Source: Rhodococcus opacus B4 (lineage in GTDB: Bacteria > Actinomycetota > Actinomycetes > Mycobacteriales > Mycobacteriaceae). Taken from it: 64,000 nt of DNA. The stretch is from positions 1,054,001 through 1,118,000 of the forward strand of contig NC_012522.1 of the NCBI RefSeq assembly GCF_000010805.1, written 5' to 3'. The notes beneath the pieces were generated by a model that had not been told where the DNA came from, made no database searches, and saw only the letters and a list, made by a program, of their open reading frames with translations. Both the position numbers and the translations under genes were made by a program. Below, piece after piece: positions 36,816 through 44,544 of this stretch; within the stretch, counting starts at the first letter, position 1, and each line of letters starts with the position of its first letter.

Positions 36816-37127
36816 TCAGCTGAAGTGCGCCAGCAGGGCGTCGCGCTGACGGTCACCGAGGCCACGGAGGCGACGGGTCGGCGCGATCTCGAGGTTGGCC
36901 ATGATCTCCTGGGCCTTGACCTTGCCGATCTTCGGCAGGGCTTCGAGGATGGCGCTGACCTTGGTCTTTCCGATGATGTCGTCGACATCTGCCTTGGACA
37001 GGACCTGCTTGAGGGTGATGTCACCGGACTTGAGCTTGTCCTTGAGCTCTGCGCGTGCCTTACGAGCGGCGGCGGCCTTCTCGAGAGCTGCTGCCCGCTG
37101 TTCGTCAGTGAGCTGGGGAAGTGCCAC
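36816..37127 (-). CDS. mihF: Mycobacterial-type integration host factor mIHF
   Basis: A 103-residue nucleoid protein of the actinobacterial mIHF family (Rv1388 type), which bends and compacts DNA. It starts VALPQLTDEQRAAALEKAA, with an N-terminal basic helix (KARAELKDKLKSGD) and the helix-two-turn-helix region VSAILEALPKIGKVKAQEIMANLEIAPTRR-like core (PKIGKVKAQEIMANLEIA). It ends GLGDRQRDALLAHF. The GTG at 37127 has AGGAG five bases upstream. In mycobacteria this gene sits beside gmk. Here it is alone between an SRPBCC gene and an HNH nuclease, so it may be a moved gene or a second copy. Confidence 0.92.
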   Translation of the reverse strand: MALPQLTDEQRAAALEKAAAARKARAELKDKLKSGDITLKQVLSKADVDDIIGKTKVSAILEALPKIGKVKAQEIMANLEIAPTRRLRGLGDRQRDALLAHFS

Positions 37128-37291
37128 GATGTCTCCTTCATTCGGGGTACGTATCGAACACCGTAGCGATTGAACGGCCACTTCACCGCATCCATCGGAC
37201 GTGTCGCGCATCCTGTCCGATTCGAAGGGCCCCTGTTCGCGGGTCCCGCGGCGCGAAAAATGCCAGGACGGGGGCGCGGCGGTGTGCCATG

Positions 37292-37323
37292 CTCGACGTG
37301 TTCCGATCGGTTCACACGTCGAG
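37292..37323. promoter_or_regulatory. Perfect 10-bp inverted repeat upstream of a small ORF
   Basis: CTCGACGTGT (37292-37301) and ACACGTCGAG (37314-37323) are exact reverse complements separated by 12 bp. It lies 18 bp before the small ORF at 37342 and 165 bp upstream of mihF. It could be an operator for either direction or an RNA hairpin masking the ribosome site at 37328-37336. No known consensus is recognised. Confidence 0.5.
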
Positions 37324-37341
37324 TTCAGGAAGGAAGTAGCG

Positions 37342-37482
37342 ATGCGCGCACTGCCCACATCCCACGCAGCCCGCTTGCAGCGGTCACGTACGGGTGCCGC
37401 CTCCTTCTTCCCCGCCGGCCGGCAGGGCGAACGCGGGATCATGCCCGCCCCGAAGACCCACCGCTCCGCCCGACACGCCTGA
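37342..37482 (+). CDS. Putative 46-residue basic peptide
   Basis: A small reading frame starting MRALPTSHAARLQRSRTG and ending with a basic PAPKTHRSARHA tail; isoelectric point clearly high. A purine-rich AGGAAGGAAG site precedes the ATG at 37342, and an inverted repeat lies just before that. It is 63 bp upstream of the HNH gene on the same strand. No family is recognised. It may be a leader peptide for the HNH gene or spurious. The remainder of the 37128-37545 gap contains the mihF promoter region, with a TACGGT box on the minus strand at 37160-37165. Confidence 0.4.
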   Translation: MRALPTSHAARLQRSRTGAASFFPAGRQGERGIMPAPKTHRSARHA

Positions 37483-37545
37483 CTCGACTGCCGTCGCCCG
37501 GCGTGCCCCCTCCGCCGCGAACCGACGACAGAACCGAGATCTCCC

Positions 37546-38097
37546 GTGAGGCACTTCTCCCCTAACCCACCCGGTAGCACCCTCGACGCCCGCAACTGGT
37601 CGCGCGCGGATGTGCTGGTCCTCAATGTGACGTACGAAGCCCTCTGCGAGATTCCCGCGGAGCGCGCCGTCGTGCTGATCAGCGTCGGCGCGGCCGAGAC
37701 GGTCGCGGATCGGGAGCCTCCGTTCCCGATTCGCTCGCAACACGTCGAGATCAGGCTGCCGCAGACCATTCGTCTGCTGCGCTACGTCTACGTCCAGCAC
37801 TCCGTGCTGGTGACCGACAGCAGCCGCGCGACGTTCGCGGGCGTGTTCCGGCGCGACCGCAATCGTTGCGGCTACTGCGCCGAGCCGGTCGCGACGACCA
37901 TCGATCACGTGCTGCCGAGGAGCCGCGGCGGCCCGAACACGTGGGCCAACCTCGTGGCCTGCTGCGTCCCCTGCAACCAGAGGAAGGCCGACCGCACACC
38001 GGAGGAGGCGGGAATGCCGCTCCTCTGGGAGCCGAAGGCGCCCCGGCACATCGAAAAGGCGCAGCGGCAGATCTGGAGGGATCTCGCGGCGGTCTAG
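37546..38097 (+). CDS. HNH endonuclease family protein
   Basis: A 183-residue stand-alone HNH protein. The HNH fold occupies the C-terminal half. CGYCAEPVATTIDHVLPRS gives the first zinc CxxC and the catalytic DHV histidine, GGPNTWANLVACC gives the central asparagine, and CVPCNQRKADRTP gives the second CxxC and the last polar site. The N-terminal 85 residues (LNVTYEALCEIPAERAVVLI) form the domain common in actinobacterial HNH proteins that are not in mobile elements. It starts at a GTG at 37546 with a weak ribosome site. Cellular role unknown; no methylase or toxin partner is beside it. Confidence 0.88.
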   Translation: MRHFSPNPPGSTLDARNWSRADVLVLNVTYEALCEIPAERAVVLISVGAAETVADREPPFPIRSQHVEIRLPQTIRLLRYVYVQHSVLVTDSSRATFAGVFRRDRNRCGYCAEPVATTIDHVLPRSRGGPNTWANLVACCVPCNQRKADRTPEEAGMPLLWEPKAPRHIEKAQRQIWRDLAAV

Positions 38098-38157
38098 CCG
38101 CGAGACCTCCGCACCCGCCTTACCGACCGACCTTCTCCCGGGAAGGGGAGATTACCG

Positions 38158-38418
38158 ATGACCGACGTCCTGGACACATCCCTGTCCACGCTGCTGCCCG
38201 CCTCCGACGATCCGGCGGGCTGGGTGAACGCCGCGTGCCGTGCAGACCCCGAGCCGGACCGGTGGTTCCCGTTTCCGACAGAGGATTTCGCGTACGCGCG
38301 CGACGTCTGTCATCACTGCGCACTGCGGACGCGCTGCGAGCTGTTCGCCAGGGCCACCGGTCAGACCGGTGTGTGGGGTGGCAAGGAATTCGATCGGGGG
38401 CGCGAGAAGCGGACGTGA
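38158..38418 (+). CDS. WhiB-family iron-sulfur transcription regulator
   Basis: An 86-residue WhiB-like protein. Four cysteines at 27, 51, 54 and 60 fit C-X23-C-X2-C-X5-C for a [4Fe-4S] cluster. GVWGGKEFDRG (about 71-81) is the family turn, followed by a basic GREKRT tail for DNA contact. WhiB proteins act with the principal sigma factor in redox, stress or developmental control. The ATG at 38158 has GGGGAG upstream. Which WhiB subgroup it belongs to cannot be decided by eye. It is 60 bp downstream of the HNH gene and converges on the S9 peptidase gene. Confidence 0.93.
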   Translation: MTDVLDTSLSTLLPASDDPAGWVNAACRADPEPDRWFPFPTEDFAYARDVCHHCALRTRCELFARATGQTGVWGGKEFDRGREKRT

Positions 38419-38439
38419 ATCCGCCGCGCGCGGCCCCGG

Positions 38440-40488
38440 CTACCGGCCCAGGATCTCGGGCAGCGCGACGTCCTCGCCCCGCACGTGCTCCGAGAGGAAC
38501 GACAGCACCACCTGGTACCAGACCTTCGCGTTCTGCGGAGTGAGGATCCAGTGGTTCTCGTCGGGGAAGTAGAGGAAGCGGTGGTCGGTGACCCCCTCGT
38601 CGTCCGCGGGCAACCCCGACTCCGACAGCAGCTCGAACCACAGCCGCAGCCCGTCGCCTATCGGGACGCGAAAGTCCTTGTCGCCGTGGATGACCAGCAT
38701 GGGGGTCACGATGTCCGCCACGTACAGGTGCGGCGAGTTCTCCACCGCCATCTCGGGGGTCATCTCCCGCTGCCAGTACCAGGCGGCGTCGGTGGTGGGG
38801 CCGAACTGGTCCAGCGCCCACAGGCTCGCGTGGGTGACGATCGCCTTGAACCGGTCGGTGTGCCCGGCGATCCAGTTGGCCATGTATCCGCCGAACGATC
38901 CGCCCATCGCCGCGGTGCGCTTCTCGTCGATCTCCGGCAGCGCCACCGCGGCGTCGGTGATCGACATGAGATCGGTGAACGGCGCCTTGCCCCACTTGCC
39001 CCAGCCCCGCTCGACGAACTCCTGCCCGTAGCCGGTGGACAGGGCGGGGTCCGGCAGCAGCACGGCGTATCCTCGCGCCACCAGAAGCCACGGGTTCCAC
39101 CGCCAGGACCAGGTATTCCACGAACCCAGGGGGCCGCCGTGCACCCACAGCGCGAGCGGCACCGGCGCGTGGGCGGAGGCGCCGGTCGGCACCGCGAGCC
39201 ACGCGCGCACCACGGCGCCGTCCGCGGCGACCGTCTCGACCTCCGTCAGCGTGCCGGGAAGTTCGGGGAGGTCCGCGGGCGCCTTCAGCAGCGACACGGC
39301 GCCGGTGGTGATGTCGATGCGCACCGGATGCGGCGGCGCCGCGTAGGACGCCCGCAGCGCGAACACCGTGGACCCGTCCGGGGCGACCTGCAGGTCGGTG
39401 TATGCGGAGTCGTCGGTCGTGACCGGTGCGGGGTCCGCGCCGTCGCGGAGGAGGAAGATCGGCGCGCGTCCGCGGTCGTCGGCGGTCACGAGGAGACCTG
39501 AGCCATCGGACAGCCAGACCACGGACGTGGCCCACCGGTCCCACCCGGGCGCGACGTCCGTGACGGTGCCGGTGTCGAAGCTGTACCGGTGCAGCGTGAA
39601 TCGTGGCGCGGAGTCGGGTGTCGCATGCGATTCCCGCGCGAACACGACGTGCCGTCCGTCCGGGGAGATCACCGGGTCCGACAGGTCGGCATCGCCGTCG
39701 TCGACGAGGACCGTGCGCGCCCCCGTTTCGGTGTCGACGCGCACCAGGATGTTCCGGATCGACGCCAGCGGACCGGGAACCGTCCACGACGTCACGACGA
39801 ACGCGCCGTCGTCGCTCAGCGCGTAGTTCGCCTCCCGCAGCGCCGGACCCGGCATCGGCGTGAGGTCGGTGAGCTGCGGCTCCTGCCCGTTCTCGGCGAG
39901 TGCGTCCAGCGGGGCGGACAGCAGGTGCGGCACGTCCGGACCGAGATCGTGGTCCCAGTAGCGGATCGGGTAGCCCGTGTGCAGGATCGCCGAGACCTTC
40001 TTCTCCTTGCGCTCGGCGCGCACCCGCTCGTCGTCGGCGGACTCGCCGGATCTCCCCAGAACGCCCGTGGTGACGACGAACCGCGGGGCGCACCGGGCCG
40101 CACGGACCCCGGTGATGCCGCCGCCGCGTCGCGCGACGATCACCGCCTCGCCGCCCCGCGCGGGCAGTCGCCACAGGTCGTCGGGAAGGTCGTCCTCGTC
40201 CTGCGTCGGCCGGGAGGACGTGAAGAGCAGGTCGCCGTCGCTGGTGAACGTCGCGTTGGACTCCCCGGTGCGGCCCCGGGTGAGCCGGCGTGCCGCGAAC
40301 TCACCGGTGGGATCGATCTCCCACAGGGCGGTGACGTACTTCGTCGACTTCTCGTCGAGCGTCGACTGCGCGACGACGAGCCTTCGCCCGTCCGCCGACA
40401 GCGCGAGGCCGCCGACGCGACCGAGCGCGAGATAGTCGTCGAGGTCGTCGAAAGGAGTTCCGGCGTGGAGTTCAGGAATGGCGGTCAC
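38440..40488 (-). CDS. S9-family prolyl oligopeptidase-type serine peptidase
   Basis: A 682-residue peptidase. An N-terminal beta-propeller (about 1-420) shows repeated blade strands such as DPVISPDGRHVVFAR. A C-terminal alpha/beta-hydrolase domain begins near LALWVHGGPLGSW. The triad is visible: Ser531 in GGSFGGYM, Asp in VIHGDKDFRVP and His in PDENHWI. It should cleave short peptides, like acylaminoacyl peptidases. No signal peptide, so cytoplasmic. It starts at a GTG at 40488. No peptide transporter is nearby. Confidence 0.92.
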   Translation of the reverse strand: MTAIPELHAGTPFDDLDDYLALGRVGGLALSADGRRLVVAQSTLDEKSTKYVTALWEIDPTGEFAARRLTRGRTGESNATFTSDGDLLFTSSRPTQDEDDLPDDLWRLPARGGEAVIVARRGGGITGVRAARCAPRFVVTTGVLGRSGESADDERVRAERKEKKVSAILHTGYPIRYWDHDLGPDVPHLLSAPLDALAENGQEPQLTDLTPMPGPALREANYALSDDGAFVVTSWTVPGPLASIRNILVRVDTETGARTVLVDDGDADLSDPVISPDGRHVVFARESHATPDSAPRFTLHRYSFDTGTVTDVAPGWDRWATSVVWLSDGSGLLVTADDRGRAPIFLLRDGADPAPVTTDDSAYTDLQVAPDGSTVFALRASYAAPPHPVRIDITTGAVSLLKAPADLPELPGTLTEVETVAADGAVVRAWLAVPTGASAHAPVPLALWVHGGPLGSWNTWSWRWNPWLLVARGYAVLLPDPALSTGYGQEFVERGWGKWGKAPFTDLMSITDAAVALPEIDEKRTAAMGGSFGGYMANWIAGHTDRFKAIVTHASLWALDQFGPTTDAAWYWQREMTPEMAVENSPHLYVADIVTPMLVIHGDKDFRVPIGDGLRLWFELLSESGLPADDEGVTDHRFLYFPDENHWILTPQNAKVWYQVVLSFLSEHVRGEDVALPEILGR

Positions 40489-40536
40489 GAGTCGTTGGTA
40501 TCACGAACCGGGCGCACCCCGTCGGACATCCGCGTC

Positions 40537-41550
40537 TCAAGCGAGCAGGGGCGCGACCCGCGGCGGTATCTCGTTCAACGCGTACGGCAGGCTCAGTACG
40601 GTGCTCCACGCCATCGCCTCGGCGGCGGCGTCCTCGAGCGTGATCGTGCGGCCGGCCTTCACCACGTCGAGTTCCTGATAGATCGGCGTCTTGTCGAGTT
40701 CCGCACGCAGCTTGTCGCCGTACCCGCCGCCCGCGTACCAGACGAGGAGGTCGACGTTCGCCAGCGACAGCTGCTCCGTGCTGATCTCCGCGAAGTTACC
40801 GGTGATCTGTTCCGTCACAGGGGGGTTCACGAAACCGAGTTCGGTGAAGAAGCGGACCTTCGGGTCCTCCGGGCCGTACACACCGAACTGCCCCGGCCCC
40901 TTGAGCGCACCGACGAGGACGGTCTTGCCCGCGAACGCCGGGTTGGCGGCCCGGACGTCGGCGAACTGCGTCTCGACACCGGACACCAGTTCGGCGGCCT
41001 TGTCCTTCTTGCCGAGTGCGTCGCCGAGAATCCTCGTCTGGTCCTGCCACGGGACGCCGTAGTCGGCGAACTCCTTGGGCTGCGCGACCGTCGGCGCGAT
41101 GGCGCCGAGCTTGTCGTACTGAGCCTGGGTGAGGCCGGAGTAGGTGCCGACCACCAGGTCCGGGGCGACGGCCGCGACCTTCTCGAAGTCGATACCGGTG
41201 GACGCCGTGCCGACGATCTCCGGCTTCGCGTCGCCGAGCAGGTCCTGCGCCCACGGCCACACGCCGTAGGGGTAGTCGCCGTACCAGTCGAACGTGCCGG
41301 CCAGGGGGCCGCCGAGCGCGAGGATCGTGTCCTGGTCGTTGTAGCCGACACTGACGATGCGCTGCGGGTTCGTCGGCACCTGGGTCTCGCCGTACTTGTG
41401 GGCGACGACGGGACCCGAGGGCTCGTTGCCGCTGCCACTGCCGTCGCCGTCCGAGCTGCTGCAGGCCGCGGCGAATGCGAGCAGCGCTCCGCCGGTACCC
41501 AGGAGAAACCCCCGTCGGCTGAGGCCGAGATTCTGTTGTCCGACGTTCAT
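40537..41550 (-). CDS. Iron-siderophore ABC transporter substrate-binding lipoprotein
   Basis: A 337-residue FepB/FhuD-type binding protein. The N-terminus has a twin-arginine signal (LSRRGFLLGTGG) followed by a lipobox ending AAC at about residue 30, so it is a Tat-exported lipoprotein. The mature part begins with a serine/glycine-rich linker, then RIVSVGYNDQDTILALG, the helical-backbone periplasmic-binding fold of siderophore receptors. No permease or ATPase is beside it, so it must use one encoded elsewhere. The promoter region has an IdeR/DtxR-type box, supporting iron control. Confidence 0.92.
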   Translation of the reverse strand: MNVGQQNLGLSRRGFLLGTGGALLAFAAACSSSDGDGSGSGNEPSGPVVAHKYGETQVPTNPQRIVSVGYNDQDTILALGGPLAGTFDWYGDYPYGVWPWAQDLLGDAKPEIVGTASTGIDFEKVAAVAPDLVVGTYSGLTQAQYDKLGAIAPTVAQPKEFADYGVPWQDQTRILGDALGKKDKAAELVSGVETQFADVRAANPAFAGKTVLVGALKGPGQFGVYGPEDPKVRFFTELGFVNPPVTEQITGNFAEISTEQLSLANVDLLVWYAGGGYGDKLRAELDKTPIYQELDVVKAGRTITLEDAAAEAMAWSTVLSLPYALNEIPPRVAPLLA

Positions 41551-41587
41551 GCGGCGACCCTCTCGTCTACCAGGTACTTCGAGCCAC

Positions 41588-41617
41588 TTAGGTAAGGCTT
41601 GCCGAGCTTAGCCTAAG
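41588..41617 (-). promoter_or_regulatory. Double IdeR/DtxR iron box
   Basis: A 30-bp near-palindrome whose halves read TTAGGTAAGGCTTGCC from one side and TTAGGCTAAGC from the other. It fits two overlapping copies of the IdeR consensus TTAGGTTAGGCTAACCTAA (the first copy matches at 14 of 19). It lies 38 bp upstream of the siderophore-binding lipoprotein start and overlaps the stop codon of the GNAT gene. Iron-loaded IdeR should repress the lipoprotein gene. Confidence 0.8.
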
Positions 41618-42236
41618 GGTTCGCGCGGACGGGCTCCCGCCACATCGCCCACAATGTCGGCCCACCGTCCGGAATCCGGATCTCACCGGTGACGTCGAAG
41701 CCGAACCGCTGGTAGTACGAAATGTTGTCCTTCTTGCTGGACTCCAGGTACGCCGGGATCCCCTCGGCGTCGCAACGATCGAGCCGCGACCGCAGCAGCG
41801 CCGTCCCGTAGCCGCCGCCCCGCCCCGCGCTCGACGTTCCGATCGTCGCCAGATACCAGTGCACGGGATCGACCGGATGCGCGTCTTCGACGGTTCCGCT
41901 CACGGCGGCGCCGACGCCGAGTCGCGGACCGAACGCGCGGATCAGCCCGGGCAGGCTGACGAGCGAAGTCAACGTCGACTGCTTCCAGCCGCCCGGCGGA
42001 TCCCACATGGCGGCGCCGCGGATCACGCCGTCACCGTCCTCGGCGACTTCGGCGCCGCCGCCGGCGAGATGGTGGTGGCGGATCTCCACCCCGAACAGCC
42101 TGGGCAGGCCACGCCGCCTGCGCTCGGGATCCGGCCACATCCACACCATGACGGGGTCGTCGAAGAACGCGTCGGCGAGGACCCGTGTCACCTCGGGAAG
42201 ATCGGATTTGGTCGCGGCCCGCACGCTCACACCCAT
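41613..42236 (-). CDS. GNAT-family N-acetyltransferase
   Basis: A 207-residue GNAT protein. It begins VSVRAATKSDLPEVTRVLADAF. The acetyl-CoA site is WYLATIGTSSAGRGGGYGTALLRSRL near residues 125-150, a variant of the Q/RxxGxG/A loop, and YLESSKKDNISYYQRFGF provides the C-terminal strand and tyrosine. The substrate is unknown. Its stop codon lies inside the iron box of the next gene. Transcription into the lipoprotein gene is possible but would bypass the box. Confidence 0.88.
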   Translation of the reverse strand: MGVSVRAATKSDLPEVTRVLADAFFDDPVMVWMWPDPERRRRGLPRLFGVEIRHHHLAGGGAEVAEDGDGVIRGAAMWDPPGGWKQSTLTSLVSLPGLIRAFGPRLGVGAAVSGTVEDAHPVDPVHWYLATIGTSSAGRGGGYGTALLRSRLDRCDAEGIPAYLESSKKDNISYYQRFGFDVTGEIRIPDGGPTLWAMWREPVRANP

Positions 42237-42290
42237 GCCCAGAGGGTACGGGCCGCGGGCGGCGACACACCGGAACGACGGGCGGTGGTC

Positions 42291-42932
42291 TCAGACGGTG
42301 GCGTCGACGAGAAGTTTCGCGCCGGTCGCCGCCTGGACGTCCTCGACGCTGTGACCGGGTGCGGTCTCGACGAGCCGCAGGCCGTCGGGGGTGACGTCGA
42401 TGACGGCGAGGTCGGTGACGATCTTCTGGACGCAGCGCTTGCCGGTGTACGGCAGCGTGCACTCCTCGAGGATCTTGTGCTCACCCTTCTTCGTGACGTG
42501 ATCCATCATCACGATGACCTTGCCTGCGCCGTGGACGAGGTCCATCGCGCCGCCCATGCCCTTGACCATGGCGCCGGGCACCATCCAGTTGGACAGGTCG
42601 CCGTGACTGCTGACCTGCATCGCGCCGAGAACTGCCACGTCGACGCTGCCGCCGCGGATCATCGAGAACGAGTCGGACGAGGAGAAGAACGCGCCGCCGG
42701 CAACCACGGTGATGGTTTCCTTGCCCGCGTTGATCAGCTCGGGGTCGACCTCGTCCTCGGTGGGGTACGGCCCGACTCCGAGGATGCCGTTCTCCGAGTG
42801 CAGGATGACGTCCTTGCCCGCCGGGATGTGACCGGGGATCAGGGTCGGCATGCCGATGCCGAGGTTGACGTACTGCCCGTCCTCGAGCTCGGCCGCGACC
42901 CGGGCCGCCATCTCGTTCCGCGTCCAGCTCAT
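42291..42932 (-). CDS. pcaJ: 3-oxoadipate CoA-transferase subunit B
   Basis: A 213-residue beta subunit of the succinyl-CoA:3-oxoadipate CoA-transferase. The active-site glutamate lies in [11 protein letters not shown] near residue 45, preceded by [29 protein letters not shown] follows. The ATG at 42932 overlaps the pcaI stop (ATGA), and both chains are needed. It activates 3-oxoadipate to its CoA ester, the penultimate pathway step. A generic 3-oxoacid (SCOT) transferase is the alternative, but the divergent pca operon strongly favours PcaJ. Confidence 0.93.
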   Translation of the reverse strand: MSWTRNEMAARVAAELEDGQYVNLGIGMPTLIPGHIPAGKDVILHSENGILGVGPYPTEDEVDPELINAGKETITVVAGGAFFSSSDSFSMIRGGSVDVAVLGAMQVSSHGDLSNWMVPGAMVKGMGGAMDLVHGAGKVIVMMDHVTKKGEHKILEECTLPYTGKRCVQKIVTDLAVIDVTPDGLRLVETAPGHSVEDVQAATGAKLLVDATV

Positions 42933-43678
42933 GCCCGCACCGTCCTGTTCTCGATTCCCGTTTCCTGCTTGCCGACCTCGACCACGCGCTGGACGAAGAT
43001 GCCGGGGGTGTGCACCTCGGCGGGGTCGATCTCGCCGGGCTCGACGAGGTATTCGACCTGCGCGATGGTGATGCGACCGGCGCCCGCGGCGTCCGGGTTG
43101 AAGTTGCGGGCCGTCTCCCGGTACACGAGGTTGCCGAGCCGGTCGCCCTTCCACGCGTGGACCAGCGCGAAATCGGTGCGGATGGCGCGTTCGAGTACGA
43201 AGGCCTCCCCGTCGAATTCGCGGGTCTCCTTGGGCTTGCTGGCGACCGCGATGCCGCCCTTGCCGTCGTAGCGGATCGGCAGGCCACCGTCGGCGACCTG
43301 CGTTCCGACGCCGGCGGGGGTGTAGAAGGCGGGGATGCCCGCTCCCCCGGCGCGCATGCGCTCGGCCAGCGTGCCCTGCGGGGTGAGCTCGACCTCCAGC
43401 TCGCCGCTCAGGTACTGCCGCGCGAATTCCTTGTTGGCGCCGACGTACGAGCTGATCGTGCGCCGGATCCGGTGCTGCTCGAGGAGAAGACCCAGACCGA
43501 AACCGTCGGTGCCGCAGTTGTTGCTGACCGTCTCGAGGTCGGTCGCACCCTGTGCGAGGAGGGCGTCGATGAGGACCGAGGGGATACCGACGAGGCCGAA
43601 GCCGCCCACCGCGAGGGACGCGCCGTCGGGGACATCGGCAACGGCCTCTGCCGCCGTTGCGAAGACTTTGTTGACCAT
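42929..43678 (-). CDS. pcaI: 3-oxoadipate CoA-transferase subunit A
   Basis: A 249-residue alpha subunit, beginning [35 protein letters not shown] near residue 25 is the CoA-binding signature, and [15 protein letters not shown] and [25 protein letters not shown] segments follow (YVGANKEF near 80). It pairs with PcaJ through a four-base overlap. It is divergent from pcaH with 152 bp between the starts. One GTTC-N7-GAAC operator lies 22 bp upstream of its ATG, so it should be controlled by PcaR with the main operon. Confidence 0.93.
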   Translation of the reverse strand: MVNKVFATAAEAVADVPDGASLAVGGFGLVGIPSVLIDALLAQGATDLETVSNNCGTDGFGLGLLLEQHRIRRTISSYVGANKEFARQYLSGELEVELTPQGTLAERMRAGGAGIPAFYTPAGVGTQVADGGLPIRYDGKGGIAVASKPKETREFDGEAFVLERAIRTDFALVHAWKGDRLGNLVYRETARNFNPDAAGAGRITIAQVEYLVEPGEIDPAEVHTPGIFVQRVVEVGKQETGIENRTVRA

Positions 43679-43700
43679 GTGACCCAGGCTACCTCAAAAT

Positions 43701-43715
43701 GTTCGACTAGTGAAC
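43701..43715. promoter_or_regulatory. Operator GTTC-N7-GAAC near pcaI
   Basis: GTTC-GACTAGT-GAAC at 43701-43715, extending to a 17-bp palindrome with flanking T/A. It lies 22 bp upstream of the pcaI start. The same spacing is found in the copy near pcaH. Likely binding site for PcaR (IclR family), by position. Confidence 0.6.
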
Positions 43716-43751
43716 ACCCATCCACATTGCGAACAAATTCGGCCCCGCCTG

Positions 43752-43780
43752 TTGGCCCCATCACAGAACGCGACTACTAT
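43752..43780 (+). promoter_or_regulatory. Promoter of pcaHGBLRF
   Basis: TTGGCC at 43752-43757, a 17-bp spacer and TACTAT at 43775-43780 give a sigma-70-type promoter with four matches in each box. The expected start near 43787 is 44 bp before the pcaH ATG and just upstream of the second GTTC-N7-GAAC operator. Confidence 0.6.
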
Positions 43781-43799
43781 GTGCGAATAGCGGCCGACT

Positions 43800-43814
43800 G
43801 TTCACATCGAGAAC
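43800..43814. promoter_or_regulatory. Operator GTTC-N7-GAAC near pcaH
   Basis: GTTC-ACATCGA-GAAC at 43800-43814, 16 bp upstream of the pcaH ATG and downstream of its predicted -10 box. It has the same half-sites and spacing as the copy near pcaI. The location suits repression by PcaR. Confidence 0.6.
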
Positions 43815-43830
43815 GTGAGGATCTTCTTCC

Positions 43831-44544
43831 ATGCTGCATCTGCCAGCCCACTACCAAGCAGGGCACGAAGCCAATGCCCCGCTGCTGTTCCCCGAGTACA
43901 AGACGACTCGTCTGCGCAGCCCCAAGAACGACCTGATCCTGATCCCGCAGCGACTCGGCGAGATCACCGGTCCGGTCTTCGGTGACGCCGACGTCACCAC
44001 GGGTGAGAACGACATGACCCACGCCAACGGCGGCGAGGCCCAGGGACAGCGCATCATCGTCCACGGCCGTGTCCTCGACAGCGCCGGGAAGCCCATCCCC
44101 GACACTCTCATCGAGGTGTGGCAGGCCAACGCCGGCGGCCGCTACCGCCACAAGAACGACTCCTGGCCCGCACCGCTCGACCCCCACTTCAACGGTGTCG
44201 CCCGTTGCCTCACCGACAAGCAGGGGCACTACGAATTCACGACCATCAAGCCGGGCGCGTACCCGTGGGGCAACCACCACAACGCGTGGCGTCCCGCGCA
44301 CATCCACTTCTCCCTGTTCGGTCAGGCGTTCACCCAGCGCCTGGTTACCCAGATGTACTTCCCGGACGACCCGTTCTTCTTCCAGGACCCGATCTACAAC
44401 TCGGTGCCCGAAGCGGCCCGCGAGCGGATGATCAGCACGTTCGACTACGACCAGACCCGCGAGAACTGGGCCGTCGGATTCAAGTTCGACATCGTCCTGC
44501 GCGGCCAGGACGCCACCCCGTTCGAGGACCCGGAGGGCCACTGA
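43831..44544 (+). CDS. pcaH: Protocatechuate 3,4-dioxygenase beta subunit
   Basis: A 237-residue beta chain of the intradiol ring-cleaving dioxygenase that converts protocatechuate to beta-carboxy-cis,cis-muconate. The four Fe(III) ligands are present: Tyr105 (GGRYRH), Tyr144 (KPGAYPW), His157 and His159 (PAHIHFSL). The N-terminal helical arm contains the PLLFPEYKTT segment of the family. First gene of the operon. Its stop overlaps the pcaG start (TGATG), ensuring balanced subunits. Confidence 0.97.
   Translation: MLHLPAHYQAGHEANAPLLFPEYKTTRLRSPKNDLILIPQRLGEITGPVFGDADVTTGENDMTHANGGEAQGQRIIVHGRVLDSAGKPIPDTLIEVWQANAGGRYRHKNDSWPAPLDPHFNGVARCLTDKQGHYEFTTIKPGAYPWGNHHNAWRPAHIHFSLFGQAFTQRLVTQMYFPDDPFFFQDPIYNSVPEAARERMISTFDYDQTRENWAVGFKFDIVLRGQDATPFEDPEGH

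Noticed and set aside
37201..37341. N-terminal extension of the small ORF back to 37201
   Set aside because: It crosses the inverted repeat and the ribosome site, and its composition looks non-coding.
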